A stretch of 64,000 bases of DNA from Catellatospora sp. TT07R-123 (GCF_018327705.1 NZ_BNEM01000001.1:248001-312000); one strand, 5' to 3'. Shown: positions 1 through 13,666, counted from the stretch's first letter. Numbers and translations are program-made. Notes: a model not told the origin generated them from the sequence alone.

Positions 1-356
1 TCCGGCTGCCACGGCCGACCGGTGAACCAGACGGCATCGCCGGTTGGCCGGAACGTCGCGGTCGCATCGTGCAGCCGCCGAAGCCACGCACCGACCTGCC
101 GGAGCGCCTCGTCGGAACGCAGCCAGTCCGGCCAGGGCGAGGTCTCGCCAAGGGTCTCACCGGGCAGGTACGTCAGGCGTTCGCGGCCCTGGTCGTCGAC
201 GCCACGGGCGCGCGGGGCGCCGCCGAAGCCGACGTCCTCCAGATGCCGCAGCACCGAGTGGACCGTCGCGGTCCACGGTTGCCCGGGGCGACGGACCTCT
301 TCGCCGACGCGTACAGCTCCGAAACTGCGCCCGCCGGGCAGCCGTTGTTCAGTCAT
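1..356 (-). CDS. Phosphotransferase (APH-like), N-terminal part
   Basis: The frame starts at ATG 356-354 and runs off the window edge, so only about 118 residues are visible. They begin MTEQRLPGGRSFGAVRVG and include a LTYLPGE stretch followed by a W-L-R-R-L-H-D segment. That is the usual N-lobe and hinge of actinobacterial aminoglycoside-phosphotransferase-family kinases (ATP-dependent small-molecule kinases, substrate usually unknown). The catalytic HGD and DFD motifs would lie beyond the window, so activity cannot be judged. It reads the same way as the rRNA operon, about 870 bases downstream of the rRNA terminator, and its start overlaps the end of a possible small membrane-protein frame. 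Family assignment is good; the substrate is unknown. Confidence 0.75.
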   Translation of the reverse strand, partial: MTEQRLPGGRSFGAVRVGEEVRRPGQPWTATVHSVLRHLEDVGFGGAPRARGVDDQGRERLTYLPGETLGETSPWPDWLRSDEALRQVGAWLRRLHDATATFRPTGDAVWFTGRPWQP

Positions 357-546
357 CCCCAGGTTCTACCGCGATCACCCTTCCGGGGCGACCGAATACT
401 CGACCCCGCCGACATCCTGGGAACTCAGCTGAGACAGTGTCGCCAAGCCACCGTACGCAGAGCACGGCCACAGCGCACATGACGATCGCCAGGACCGCCG
501 TCGCTACGGCCGAGATCGATGACCGGCGAGATGCCGCCACAGCCAC
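349..546 (-). CDS. Possible small membrane protein (65 aa)
   Basis: A 65-residue frame with a GTG start has a basic N-terminus followed by one hydrophobic segment (about residues 13-32) and a basic tail. Its TGA overlaps the start of the phosphotransferase gene (GATGACTGA), an arrangement typical of translational coupling. I recognise no family and see no clear ribosome binding site. It may be real or chance; the main support is the membrane segment and the overlap. Confidence 0.3.
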   Translation of the reverse strand: MAVAASRRSSISAVATAVLAIVMCAVAVLCVRWLGDTVSAEFPGCRRGRVFGRPGRVIAVEPGDD

Positions 547-1226
547 GCGGCGGTTCCAAAAAGCTCCGTGACGAGGCCCGAGCCTCCGACAAGGCTCGAG
601 ACTCTGCAGTTTCGGGGAAAGTGCTGGAATCAGGCTTCGGATTCCAGCACTTTCCCCGAAACTGCACGCTGCCCGTGGGGAGGCACGCTTCCCGTTTGGG
701 GAGGCAGGGTGCGGTGATTTGGTGCATCGTGGTTGTGCTGGCGGTGTCGCGGTGGTGTGTCGGCGGTCCTGGGCTCGTGATCGCTGGTTGCGGTCGGGAT
801 CTGGCCTGAGGCGTGAGATTGTGACCGAGGACGGCGATCACATCCCGGACTTCAGGTCCCCGTGACCCGCATCCACCGCAGCTGGTGCCGTGTCTGTGGT
901 GTTGCGCTATCGGGTCGGTGGCCGGTGGTTGATCACGGTGGTGGGGTGGGGACACGCCGCCGAACACGTCCACAAGTTCATGATCGACGCGGAAGAGCGG
1001 GCCGGGCTGGCAGCAGACCCCGGCCCCGGAGGCCCTGGAGGCCAGCCGGTGCTGGCAGCAGGCCAGGACCCGGGGGCCGGCCAGTCGGCTGGTGCTGGCA
1101 GCAGGCCCAGGCCGAGGGGGCTGGCCTGAGCCGGCCCGGGGTCGGCTTGGTGCCGGCCGGTTGCCGGGGCGGTGTGGGCGGGGTGGCTGGTGTTGTCCGG
1201 CGGTGGGAAAGGGGGGCCGGAAACGC
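357..1226. other. Gene-poor stretch upstream of the phosphotransferase gene
   Basis: Apart from the doubtful 65-codon frame at 349-546, I find no convincing gene here. Long open frames exist on both strands but are Arg/Pro/His-rich and match no family. The stretch holds a perfect 27-bp inverted repeat (605-666). A CTGGCAGCAG core recurs three times (1007-1016, 1052-1061, 1095-1104) about 43-45 bases apart in very GC-rich sequence. It may carry the promoter of the leftward gene. Confidence 0.5.
605..666. repeat. Perfect 27-bp inverted repeat, 8-base loop
   Basis: Arms 605-631 and 640-666 are exact reverse complements, with loop 632-639. The arm core is GGGGAAAGTGCTGGAATC. It would form a very stable hairpin in RNA from either strand, but no T-run follows on either side. 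It could be a bidirectional terminator, an insulator after the rRNA operon or a dispersed palindromic repeat. Confidence 0.8.
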
Positions 1227-1259
1227 GTCAAGGCCCACCCCTGGGGGGTGGGCCTTGAC
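1227..1259 (-). terminator. rRNA operon terminator
   Basis: A perfect 14-bp stem (1227-1240 with 1246-1259) and 5-base loop lie 12 bases past the 3' end of the 5S rRNA, read on the minus strand. Arm sequence is GTCAAGGCCCACCC. Only a short, imperfect T-rich tail (GCGTTTCC) follows, as is usual in actinobacteria. Confidence 0.8.
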
Positions 1260-1270
1260 AGCGATGTTTG

Positions 1271-1387
1271 TCCGGCGGTGTCCTACTCTCCCACAACGTC
1301 CCCGTTGCAGTACCATCGGCGCTGGAGGGCTTAGCTTCCGGGTTCGGAATGTTTCCGGGCGTTTCCCCTCCGCCATGACCGCCGTAA
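1271..1387 (-). rRNA. rrf: 5S ribosomal RNA
   Basis: The minus strand reads as a typical actinobacterial 5S: it opens TTACGGCGGTCATGGCGGAG, has the internal CCGAACCCGGAAGCTAAGCC loop region, and closes with GGGAGAGTAGGACACCGCCG. Length is about 117 bases, and the terminal helix pairs both ends. It is the last gene of the rRNA operon. The ends are placed by that helix and could shift by one or two bases. Confidence 0.95.
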
Positions 1388-1447
1388 CACTATCAACATA
1401 TCAACCCTTGCCTACGACACCGAACGGTGGAGGCGGTTGCATGCCGT

Positions 1448-1469
1448 GATGTGCATGGTGGACGCGAGC
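1448..1469 (-). other. 3' strand of the pre-23S processing stem
   Basis: Just downstream of the 23S 3' end, 1448-1469 is complementary to 4637-4658 just upstream of its 5' end (21 of 22 positions). The two would pair in the primary transcript to close off 23S, the standard arrangement cut by RNase III. Confidence 0.75.
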
Positions 1470-1507
1470 GTTTCTTTGCGCAGCTTCTGACGTAAAGATA
1501 GTTAGGT

Positions 1508-6479
<4,972 letters not shown>

Positions 6480-6595
6480 AAAGAATTCAAAAACCCGGCA
6501 AAAAACAACCACCGACATAAAAAATGTCCGAATGTTTGCTTAATACCAAAGGAATGACCACGACGAGGTGATCAATAAATTGGCACTGGCATATC

Positions 6596-6625
6596 TAGCA
6601 CCCTGTTGAGTTCTCAAAGAACAAG
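6596..6625 (-). other. 5' strand of the pre-16S processing stem in the leader
   Basis: The minus-strand leader segment reads CTTGTTCTTTGAGAACTCAA and continues CAGGGTGCTA, a conserved actinobacterial rRNA leader element. It is complementary to 4769-4798 in the spacer, with one of the three differences a G-U wobble, so both would pair around 16S. Confidence 0.8.
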
Positions 6626-6804
6626 CACACACCGAAACCCACCACATCTCTGCGGGAAGTTCGCGGGGCAACTCGTCAAAGCTTACCCGACCGGTTTCGC
6701 GTCCCCCTAACCGGGGTCCGCACCACTCGGGGCGGCTCAGCGATCCGGCCTCCGCCCGAGCTATCCGCTCCGGCGTTTCTGTCCGTTCCTCGCTGGCAGA
6801 GAGA

Positions 6805-6834
6805 ACATTACGCGGCCCCACCCGCCGGACACAA
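6805..6834 (-). promoter_or_regulatory. Candidate rRNA promoter
   Basis: On the minus strand TTGTGT (6834-6829), an 18-base spacer and TAATGT (6810-6805) resemble a sigma-70 promoter about 325 bases upstream of mature 16S. Actinobacterial rRNA operons usually have several promoters; I could not place others with any certainty. Confidence 0.45.
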
Positions 6835-6971
6835 ATCGGGGTGGGTTGTCGCCGGTCACACGATCGATGACGGCCACACTCCAGCGTGACCCGCGCGGAA
6901 TCCGCCCCGACGACGCCGGATGGTGGCTTCATTCCCCGGTCGCCGACCGCCGCCGTGCTACATTGACCGCC

Positions 6972-7355
6972 GTGATCGAGAAGATCCACAGTGAACAGAT
7001 CGCGTCCTCCGCGGCCCCGCTGTCGCACGGGATCCGCGCCGGCGACTACGTGTTCATCTCGGGCCAGATCCCGATACGCCCCGACGGTGTCATCGTCCTC
7101 GGCGACTTCGAGGAAGAGGTGCGCACCGTCCTGGACAACGTGCGCGCGGTGTGCCGCGCCGCGGGCGGCGACCTCAGCGACGTGTGCAAGGTGAACGCGT
7201 TCCTGGTCAACGCCGCGCTGTTCGACCGGTTCAACGCGGTCTACCGCGAATACTTCACCGACCCGTTCCCGGCCCGGTCCACGGTCCTGGCGTCGCTGGC
7301 CAACCCCGACCTGCGGGTCGAGGTCGAGGCGATCGCGTATCTCCCCCGGCGTTAG
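6972..7355 (+). CDS. RidA family protein (enamine/imine deaminase)
   Basis: A 127-residue protein of normal RidA (YjgF/YER057c/UK114) length. RidA hydrolyses reactive enamine/imine intermediates released by PLP enzymes such as threonine dehydratase. The family pattern is clear: a Y-V-F-I-S-G-Q-I-P stretch near residue 25-33, then V-C-K-V-N-A-F-L and F-P-A-R-S-T-V near residues 100-107, where the Arg that binds the substrate carboxylate sits. I chose GTG 6972 because the protein aligns from there and a TACATT -10 box lies only 7 bases upstream (6959-6964), which implies a leaderless transcript. An upstream in-frame extension is possible but looks non-coding. It diverges from the rRNA operon. 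Confidence 0.9.
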   Translation: MIEKIHSEQIASSAAPLSHGIRAGDYVFISGQIPIRPDGVIVLGDFEEEVRTVLDNVRAVCRAAGGDLSDVCKVNAFLVNAALFDRFNAVYREYFTDPFPARSTVLASLANPDLRVEVEAIAYLPRR

Positions 7356-7373
7356 CGCACCCGTCCGGCGCGA

Positions 7374-8963
7374 TCACCCGCGCCGGATCCTCGCGGCCGC
7401 GGCCGCGAGCTCGCTCATGACGCGCCCTGGAAGTGCCGGGTTCGCGGCGGCTCGGGCTGCCACCCCGAGGTCGTCGTCGGCGAGCAGCGCGATGACGGTC
7501 TCGGCGCGAAGGGCAGGATGACCGGCGGCCAGCCATCGGGCCCGCTCGTCGGTGAGGCAGGCGAGCAGCGCGTCGGCCGGGGCGCCGTCGTGTACCGCGA
7601 TGTTGCGCAGGGCCTTGGACACGGCTGGTGTGCGCCGGGCGATGTCGGTCAGCACCGACGGCGGGCAGGCCGGGTTGCGGGCGACCGCCGCCGCGACCCG
7701 CGGCCCGTGCTCGGTGAGCATGGCGCGTAACTGGAGTTCGGTGAGCGCCGGGTTGGGCGCGACCGCCTTGACGACCCTGGCGTCGCGATCCGTGGCGAAC
7801 CGGTCGACGAGGTCGTGGGGCAGGCCGGGGTGGGCAGCGGCCAGCATCCGGGCCCCGCCGGCTGCCGAGGCGGCGAGTTCGCGCAGCTCTGCCGGGGTCG
7901 CGGCGGCGATACGCGGCAGCATGGCAGCCCCGACCTTCACGACTTCGGCGAGCCGGATGAGGACGTCGAGGGGGACGGCGGGGTTGTGGGCGAGCCGGCG
8001 GCGTACGTCGTGGGTGTCGTCCTCGGCCATCGCCCGCATGAGGTCTTCACCGATCGCGGGGTTCTCGGCGAGGTCGCCGCGCACGCCGGCGACGGGGTCC
8101 TGGGCCAGAGCCAGGTAGGTCGCCCGGGGCAGGTCCTGGCGACCGGCGAGCGCCCACCGCACCTGGAGCAAGGGGTGGGCGGCATGCTCGCGGAGCAGGT
8201 AGGGCGGGGTGCTCGGGTTGCCTGCCAGCGAGCCGTCGAGGGCGAGCAGCGCGTCGGCATGGGTGCCGTCGCAGCTCCAGTCGTGGAACTGCCAGGCGGG
8301 GGTGCCGGCGCAGGCCGCGCAGTGGCGGGCGGCGGGCTGGCGGCGCCCGGCCAGGGCGACGAGGACGTGTGGGGGCGTGTACTCGTTGACCGCTACGCAG
8401 CTGCGCACGGTCAGGTGCGGGTGTGCGGCCAGACGCTCGGCCTGCGCGGCGGTGAGCCGTGCCCACCGGGCGGTCTCGGTGACGACGTCGAGGTCGGGGT
8501 CGTCGGCCAGGGTGTCCAGCGCGTCGGCGGGCACGTGGTCGGCGGTGGCGAACGCCGCCCGGGTGGCCGGGTCGGGGTCGGTGGCCAGACGGCGGGCCCA
8601 GTCGGGGTGGATGGGGCCGAGGTCGGCGAGGACGAGGGCGACCGCCGGGTCGAAGTCGGTGACGGTGCCGGGTGGCAGCCGCCCGTCCCGGAGCAGCCGG
8701 CCGACTGCCAGGGTGTCGCCGGTGGCGGCGAGACGGTGGATCTGGCCGTCGCCGAGGTCGTCGCGGGAGGCCAGCTGCCACCGTATGTCGTGGTCGTCGA
8801 GGGCGATGAGCTGATCGACGACGGCCGGTGGCAGCGCGGGGTTGGCTGCCAGTCCCCGGCACAGCTCGGCGATGCGGTTCGCCTGCGCCGGGGCTGCGGC
8901 GTTCCACCAGTCGTGCGGCTGCTGCATGGAGTGAGGCTGCCCTGCCGGACGGGTCGGCGCCAC
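7374..8963 (-). CDS. HEAT/LRV-like repeat protein
   Basis: A 529-residue protein made almost entirely of short degenerate helical repeats with a recurring 'L-A-x-N-P-A-L-P' core, as in leucine-rich-repeat-variant and HEAT-like proteins. Near residue 230-255 there is a Cys cluster (H-C-A-A-C-A-G-T-P, then W-S-C), reminiscent of the small metal-binding domain of some LRV proteins. No signal peptide or membrane segment is seen, so it is probably a cytosolic binding scaffold of unknown partner. The GTG at 8963 gives the full frame; an ATG at 8927 would lose 12 residues and is equally plausible. It converges with the RidA gene. Confidence 0.65.
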   Translation of the reverse strand: MAPTRPAGQPHSMQQPHDWWNAAAPAQANRIAELCRGLAANPALPPAVVDQLIALDDHDIRWQLASRDDLGDGQIHRLAATGDTLAVGRLLRDGRLPPGTVTDFDPAVALVLADLGPIHPDWARRLATDPDPATRAAFATADHVPADALDTLADDPDLDVVTETARWARLTAAQAERLAAHPHLTVRSCVAVNEYTPPHVLVALAGRRQPAARHCAACAGTPAWQFHDWSCDGTHADALLALDGSLAGNPSTPPYLLREHAAHPLLQVRWALAGRQDLPRATYLALAQDPVAGVRGDLAENPAIGEDLMRAMAEDDTHDVRRRLAHNPAVPLDVLIRLAEVVKVGAAMLPRIAAATPAELRELAASAAGGARMLAAAHPGLPHDLVDRFATDRDARVVKAVAPNPALTELQLRAMLTEHGPRVAAAVARNPACPPSVLTDIARRTPAVSKALRNIAVHDGAPADALLACLTDERARWLAAGHPALRAETVIALLADDDLGVAARAAANPALPGRVMSELAAAAARIRRG

Positions 8964-9088
8964 CGGGTTTCGTCCGGCTCGCCGGGACCGGACCGCAGCC
9001 CTGCCTGTGCCGTCGCAGGGGCATGGCTCCGGTCGGGCGGGGTCAAGCCGGCACGTGGGGCGTACCCCCGCGCGCTTGAGCAGAGTGA

Positions 9089-9116
9089 AGGCCGCCCGGT
9101 CGGCACCGGGCGGCCT
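9089..9116 (-). terminator. Terminator after the delta-60 repeat gene
   Basis: A perfect 12-bp stem (9089-9100 with 9105-9116) with a CGGC loop lies 10 bases past the stop of the minus-strand gene at 9126. Confidence 0.7.
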
Positions 9117-9125
9117 CCGGAGTGC

Positions 9126-10574
9126 CTACCGGGACACCGTCGACGGGGCCGCGGCCGGGCACAGCGCCGCCGACGACGCCGCGGCGGTGCCGGGCGCCAC
9201 GCCGGGTCCGGCGAAGTACCGGGCCAGCGCGAAGCCGCCGCTGGTCAGCGTGGAGTTGTACGTCGACCCCACGAGCACCAGCCCTCCCTTGCCCTGCAGC
9301 AGGGCCTTGGCCGCGCCTGAGTTCTCGCCGATCGGCGTGGTGGTGCGCCCGCAGGTGCCGAACGCCGGGTCGAGGCTGCCGTCGGCCAGGTAGCCGGCGA
9401 GGGCGAACCGGGACGGGAAGCCCGCGCTGCCGGCGGCGACGATGCGCCCGTCGCGCCGCAGCACCAGGCTGGCGGCGCCGGAATCGCCCTCGGCGAACTC
9501 GGTGAGCACCTTGCCGGTGCCGCCGCCGAACGACGGGTCGAGCGTGCCGGCGGGCAGGAACCGCATGAGCCCGAACGCGCCCTTGCCGGCGGCGGTCTGG
9601 CCGAGCCCGGCGACCACGATCCGGCCCAGCGCGTCGATCACGACGTCCTGGGCGCCGCCCTTGCCCTGCTCGGGCACGTTCTGGGCGACGACGATCCCGG
9701 TGCCGCCGCCGAAGTCCGGGTCGGGTCGGCCGGTGTCGGTGAGCCGTACGACCGCGAACTGCTGACCGGTGTCGCCAGGCCCGATCGCGGTGCCCGCCAG
9801 GACGATCTTCCCGTCGGCCTGGAGGGCGACGGCGGTGGCCATGGCGTCGCCGCCGGAGATGTTGATCAGGACGGTGCCGCCGGTGCCGAACGCCGGGTCG
9901 AGGGCACCGCCGGGCAGGTACCGCGCGGCGGCGAAGACCGCGTCGCCCGAGCCGTCCTTGGCCCCGCCCACCACGACGATCCTGCCGTCGCGCTGGATCA
10001 CCACGTCGTCGGCCCCGGCGTCGCCGTCCACCCCGACGGGGGTGACCACGACGCCGTCGCCACCGAACGTCTGGTCGAGCCGGCCGTCGGCCCGGTACCG
10101 CACCACCGCGAACCCGATGTCGCTGTCGGTGCCGAGACCGGCGGTGCCGACCGCGACGATGCGCCGGTCGGGCTGGACCGCCACGGCTTCGGCACCGTCT
10201 GCCCCCTGGACGTCGTTGAACGGGGTCACGACCTGTCCCCCGGTGCCGAAGGTGCGGTCGAGCCGGCCGTCGGCGCGGTAGCGGGCGAGCAGGAAGTCGG
10301 CGTTGGCGCCGGACAGCGCGCCGCCCGCGGCGATGATCGCGTCACCCTGCCGCGCGGCACCGCTGGCACCGGAGGCGACGTCCGGGAACAGGGTCACCAC
10401 GGTGCCGCCGGTGCCGAAGGCCGGGTCCAGGGTGCCCGCGCCGACCTGGGGCCGTGGCGGTGGTGCCGCGCCGGCCGGGGTGTCCATCGCGGCGGTGAAC
10501 AGGGCGAGCGCGGACAGGCCCGCTGCCGCGAGGGTCTTGCGTACCGGCGACCACGTCGTCGCGGTGGGTGTCAT
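9126..10574 (-). CDS. Secreted delta-60 repeat protein
   Basis: A 482-residue protein with a signal peptide (basic MTPTATTWSPVRK, hydrophobic core, cut near A-G-A-A) followed by tandem units of about 50-60 residues, each with 'LD-x-x-F-G-x-G-G-x-V-x-T' and 'D-G-R-I-V-V-A-G'. This is the pattern of the bacterial delta-60 repeat family, thought to fold as a beta-propeller on or outside the cell. The specific role is unknown. The ATG at 10574 is preceded by GGAGG at good distance; the open frame continues upstream for 160 codons but that part looks non-coding. A hairpin terminator follows the stop. Confidence 0.85.
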   Translation of the reverse strand: MTPTATTWSPVRKTLAAAGLSALALFTAAMDTPAGAAPPPRPQVGAGTLDPAFGTGGTVVTLFPDVASGASGAARQGDAIIAAGGALSGANADFLLARYRADGRLDRTFGTGGQVVTPFNDVQGADGAEAVAVQPDRRIVAVGTAGLGTDSDIGFAVVRYRADGRLDQTFGGDGVVVTPVGVDGDAGADDVVIQRDGRIVVVGGAKDGSGDAVFAAARYLPGGALDPAFGTGGTVLINISGGDAMATAVALQADGKIVLAGTAIGPGDTGQQFAVVRLTDTGRPDPDFGGGTGIVVAQNVPEQGKGGAQDVVIDALGRIVVAGLGQTAAGKGAFGLMRFLPAGTLDPSFGGGTGKVLTEFAEGDSGAASLVLRRDGRIVAAGSAGFPSRFALAGYLADGSLDPAFGTCGRTTTPIGENSGAAKALLQGKGGLVLVGSTYNSTLTSGGFALARYFAGPGVAPGTAAASSAALCPAAAPSTVSR

Positions 10575-10710
10575 GGGAAGCCTCCTGGGTCGGGACGGCC
10601 TCATCGTGTCAAAATTCGGACATACAAGTACGATTTTGTACGAACGTGATCGCGCTTCGCAACGGCGCCACATGGACCGACGGACCTCGACCGCCGGATA
10701 TATTGACCCG

Positions 10711-11232
10711 ATGCGGGAGACGCGCCACGAGCTCGACGAACTCCAGGCCCTGCTGGACGCCTCGCTGTCCGGCTCGACCGCCCACCTGCGATCGATAGTC
10801 ACCGGCCGCACCGTCACGGCGCCCGAGCTCACGCAGATCCTCACCGGCATGTGCGTCCTCTCGCTGGCCACGGTCACGGCCAAGGGCGAGCCGCGCATCA
10901 GCGGCGCCGACGGCCACTTCCTGCACGGCAGCTGGCACTTCGGCACCGCGCGCACCGCCGCCAAGGCCCGCCACCTGGCCGCCCGGCCCGCTGCCAGCGT
11001 CTCGCACCTGCGCGGCGAGGACCTGGGCGTCTTCACCCACGGCACCGTGGAGATCCTCAACCCGGCCGACGGCCCGGCCGCCGCGGACTGGCCGGACCTG
11101 CTCGCCTACTTCAAGGACTGCTACGGCGCCGACGCGTTCGACTGGGACCGCGACGTGGTCTACTACCGGCTGCGTCCACACTGGATGACGGTGTACGCAC
11201 CGGACCCCGCGAAGCTGCTGGCCGGCCAGTAG
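10711..11232 (+). CDS. Pyridoxamine 5'-phosphate oxidase-fold protein
   Basis: A 173-residue protein. The C-terminal two thirds has the split-barrel pattern of the PNPOx-like flavin-binding family (M-C-V-L-S-L-A-T-V-T-A-K-G-E-P-R-I-S-G, then a W-H-F-G-T strand and A-R-P-A-A-S-V-S). Such proteins bind FMN, F420 or haem; the cofactor cannot be told here. I chose ATG 10711 because TATATT lies 6 bases upstream (10699-10704), suggesting a leaderless mRNA; an ATG 48 bases further upstream is also in frame. The next gene starts 11 bases after its stop, so the two are probably cotranscribed. Confidence 0.8.
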   Translation: MRETRHELDELQALLDASLSGSTAHLRSIVTGRTVTAPELTQILTGMCVLSLATVTAKGEPRISGADGHFLHGSWHFGTARTAAKARHLAARPAASVSHLRGEDLGVFTHGTVEILNPADGPAAADWPDLLAYFKDCYGADAFDWDRDVVYYRLRPHWMTVYAPDPAKLLAGQ

Positions 11233-11242
11233 GATCGCCTGC

Positions 11243-12187
11243 GTGGATCTGGACGACACCGCCGCCAGGCTCGGGGTATCCGTCGAGGACGTCGAGCGCG
11301 TGCACCGGCTCGCCGGCGACCGGCCGTCGGCGCCGCTGCCCGCCAAAGCCGACGCGCCCGCGATCCTCCAGCGGCTCGCGGTGCGGCCCGACGACGCCGC
11401 CGAGATCATGGCGGGCTGGCCCGATCCCGGCTCTCCGCTGTGGACGCCGGAGCTGCGCTGGCTGCTCGACCGCTCGATCGCCCTGGTCCGCGCCGATCTC
11501 GGCGGGTACGGCTGGCTGTCCCCCGGTCCGGAGCTGCCGCGCGAACGCGGCCCCGCCTGGCGGCACCTCTACGTGTACGCGTACCTGGCGCTGGTCGACG
11601 TCGCCACGGGATACCACCGCGACCACGGCATCGCCGCTGACGTGACCTGGGTGACCCTCGCGGACCTGGGCCGCAATCTGGCGGTGGACCGGCGGATGAA
11701 CCGCGAGGGCTGGCCGGTCATGCAGAGCTGGCTGACCCTGCACGCGCGCGGCGGCCTGTACGAGCTGGGCCGGTTGCAGCACCACCGCGGCGACACCGCC
11801 ATCAACCTGCACATCCCCGAATCCGGGCCGCTGACCCCGCAGGCGATCGACGCCTCGCTCGACCAGGCCCGCGCGTTCTTCCCCCGCCACTTCCCCGACG
11901 AGCGGTACACGGCGTTCTCCTGCGGCTCGTGGCTGCTCGACCCGCAGCTGCTGGAATACCTGCCCGAGGACTCCAACATCGCCCGCTTCCAGCGGCGGTT
12001 CGAGCTGGAGCCGTACGAGGAGCCGGAAGGGCTGGACCCCGACGTCGAGGCGCTGCGGTTCGTGTTCCGCAGCCTGACCACGCCGCTGGACCAGCTGCCG
12101 CGCCGCACCGTGCTCGAACGCGCGATCGCCGACCACCTGAGGGCCGGGCGCCACTGGCGCTGGTGCCGCGGCAGCTTCCCGATCTGA
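11243..12187 (+). CDS. Acyltransferase domain-containing protein (GNAT-like)
   Basis: A 314-residue protein beginning with GTG at 11243. It resembles actinobacterial 'acyltransferase domain-containing' proteins with an N-terminal helical domain and a C-terminal GNAT-like domain: an L-P-A-K-A-D-A-P segment, a central W-L-P/W-L-S region and a C-terminal D-E-R-Y-T-A-F-S-C-G-S-W-L-L-D-P-Q-L stretch that is highly characteristic. Acceptor and acyl donor are unknown. No membrane segment or signal peptide. It follows the PNPOx-like gene by 10 bases and is probably in the same unit. Confidence 0.65.
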   Translation: MDLDDTAARLGVSVEDVERVHRLAGDRPSAPLPAKADAPAILQRLAVRPDDAAEIMAGWPDPGSPLWTPELRWLLDRSIALVRADLGGYGWLSPGPELPRERGPAWRHLYVYAYLALVDVATGYHRDHGIAADVTWVTLADLGRNLAVDRRMNREGWPVMQSWLTLHARGGLYELGRLQHHRGDTAINLHIPESGPLTPQAIDASLDQARAFFPRHFPDERYTAFSCGSWLLDPQLLEYLPEDSNIARFQRRFELEPYEEPEGLDPDVEALRFVFRSLTTPLDQLPRRTVLERAIADHLRAGRHWRWCRGSFPI

Positions 12188-12221
12188 ACCTGGCCGCGCC
12201 GCCCACCGGTACGATCCACCG

Positions 12222-12587
12222 ATGACCGAGCAGCGCCTCCTCCTCTGCTTCTCCTACCACGAGCACGACTGGGACGACGAGCTCGACTGGGCGGTGGAGG
12301 CGGAGGCGGAACTGCTGCGCCGGGCCACCTACGGCCAGTGGGAGGAGGCCCCGGACGCCGCCGAACCCGACGAGTTCGACACGGTCGAAGCCCTGGCCCA
12401 GCAGGTCGAAGACGTCCTGGTCGGCGAATGGGAGATGCCTGCGGCCGCCGCCCGGCTGCCCATCGACAAACTGCGCGCGGTCATCGCCGACGGCGGCTGG
12501 ACCTTCGCCGCAGGCGGGTTCTCGGAGTACGAGGGCCACCACAACGACACGGAGCTGCTGGTCAAGCTCGTCCGACCGCAGCGCTGA
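12222..12587 (+). CDS. Hypothetical protein (121 aa, acidic)
   Basis: A small acidic protein starting MTEQRLLLCFSYHEHDWDDE, rich in Glu and Asp, with no membrane segment, signal peptide or motif I recognise. It starts 35 bases after the acyltransferase gene on the same strand, so cotranscription is possible. Third-position GC is high like its neighbours, which supports it being a real gene. It converges with the next gene, with 8 bases between the stops. Confidence 0.6.
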   Translation: MTEQRLLLCFSYHEHDWDDELDWAVEAEAELLRRATYGQWEEAPDAAEPDEFDTVEALAQQVEDVLVGEWEMPAAAARLPIDKLRAVIADGGWTFAAGGFSEYEGHHNDTELLVKLVRPQR

Positions 12588-12595
12588 CGCGGCGG

Positions 12596-13666
12596 TCATG
12601 AGCGCCGGACACCCGCCAGCGCCAGCCGAACCCTCTTCCTGGTGCCCGCGTGAGTGACCTGCTTCGACAACCGGGACAACTCCGCCAACGCGGTGTCGGA
12701 GCCGATCCGGGCCAGCGCCCTGGCCGCCGCCACCGCCGTCTTCGGGCTGCGCGGCCCCGCCCCCGCGATCCAGTGCAGAGACCGGTCGGCCACGGCGCCG
12801 AGCAGCCGGTCGGTGTCCGGGTGCTGCGGCAGCAGTGCGAGCAACCGGATCAGCCCCCGGACGGCGATCGCGTTGTACGGGTCGAACGCCGCGTTGACGT
12901 CCAGGCGGATCCTCGGCGGCAGCAACCGCTGGGTGCGCGGCTCGCCGACCTTGGCGAGCCAGTCGGTCAGCACAGCACGGGCCGGACCCTCGCCCGCTTC
13001 GGACAGCAGATGCCGGCCACGGGCCTCCCACTCCTCGGCCGAGCCGCTCGCGCTGGAGCCGAGCACGTGGATGACGACCTCAGGCCACGGCCTGCCCAAC
13101 CGGGGCAGGTCGGCCAGGGCGTGCTCGCTCCAGGACTCGCCGACGTTGAGTGCGGGCCCGCCGAGTTCCGCAACGAGCTGGATCAGGCCGCCCTCGCCGG
13201 ACCGGGGCGTGGTGGCAGTGCGGCGGATCAGGGCGACCACCTCGGGCGGCAGGGTGAGCCCGGCGCCGGTCACCGTGGCGACCTGTTCGGGCAGCGTCGG
13301 CCGCCAGCCCTGCCAGGTCCAGCCGTAGGCCTGCAACCGCAGCTGCCGCAGCACCGCCTCGGCTTCGCTGGCCGAGTCCAGGTCTTCCACGAGCCGGTGT
13401 GCCAGCCGGCCGAGGCTGGCCGCGGTCCGCTCGGCCGGGGTCGCGGCGGCGAGTTCGGCCAGTCCGAAGGCGAACCGCTCCCGGTCGGCTGCCGTGAACC
13501 TGGCGATGATGTCGGGCACGGATCCGGCGAATCCCCAGGCACCATTGTTCACCAGCGCCATCGTCGCCGCGCAGTCGATGGCGCCGGGCAGGTCGCTGGC
13601 GGCGACGCGGCCGGACAGGCGGTCCAGCCAGTACGGGACGTCGGCGAGCGTCAGCGCGGCGGTCAC
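12596..13666 (-). CDS. Hypothetical protein with HEAT-like C-terminus
   Basis: A 356-residue protein with no signal peptide. The sequence is largely alpha-helical; the last 90 residues (A-V-R-G-L-I-R-L-L-A-L-L, then K-T-A-V-A-A-A-R-A-L-A-R-I-G-S-D-T-A-L-A-E-L) look like two HEAT-type helix pairs. I do not recognise the N-terminal two thirds. It lies 22 bases past the end of the divergently grouped DinB gene on the same strand, so the two may share a transcript. Confidence 0.55.
   Translation of the reverse strand: MTAALTLADVPYWLDRLSGRVAASDLPGAIDCAATMALVNNGAWGFAGSVPDIIARFTAADRERFAFGLAELAAATPAERTAASLGRLAHRLVEDLDSASEAEAVLRQLRLQAYGWTWQGWRPTLPEQVATVTGAGLTLPPEVVALIRRTATTPRSGEGGLIQLVAELGGPALNVGESWSEHALADLPRLGRPWPEVVIHVLGSSASGSAEEWEARGRHLLSEAGEGPARAVLTDWLAKVGEPRTQRLLPPRIRLDVNAAFDPYNAIAVRGLIRLLALLPQHPDTDRLLGAVADRSLHWIAGAGPRSPKTAVAAARALARIGSDTALAELSRLSKQVTHAGTRKRVRLALAGVRRS

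Noticed and set aside
425-1231. Long open frame on the minus strand in the gene-poor stretch after the rRNA operon
   Set aside because: The product is Arg/Pro/His/Ser-rich with no domain pattern, crosses the 27-bp inverted repeat and has no ribosome binding site; it is typical of GC-rich non-coding DNA.
10575-11060. N-terminal extension of the delta-60 repeat protein
   Set aside because: The signal peptide begins at 10574 after a GGAGG site; the upstream part is antisense to the PNPOx-like gene.
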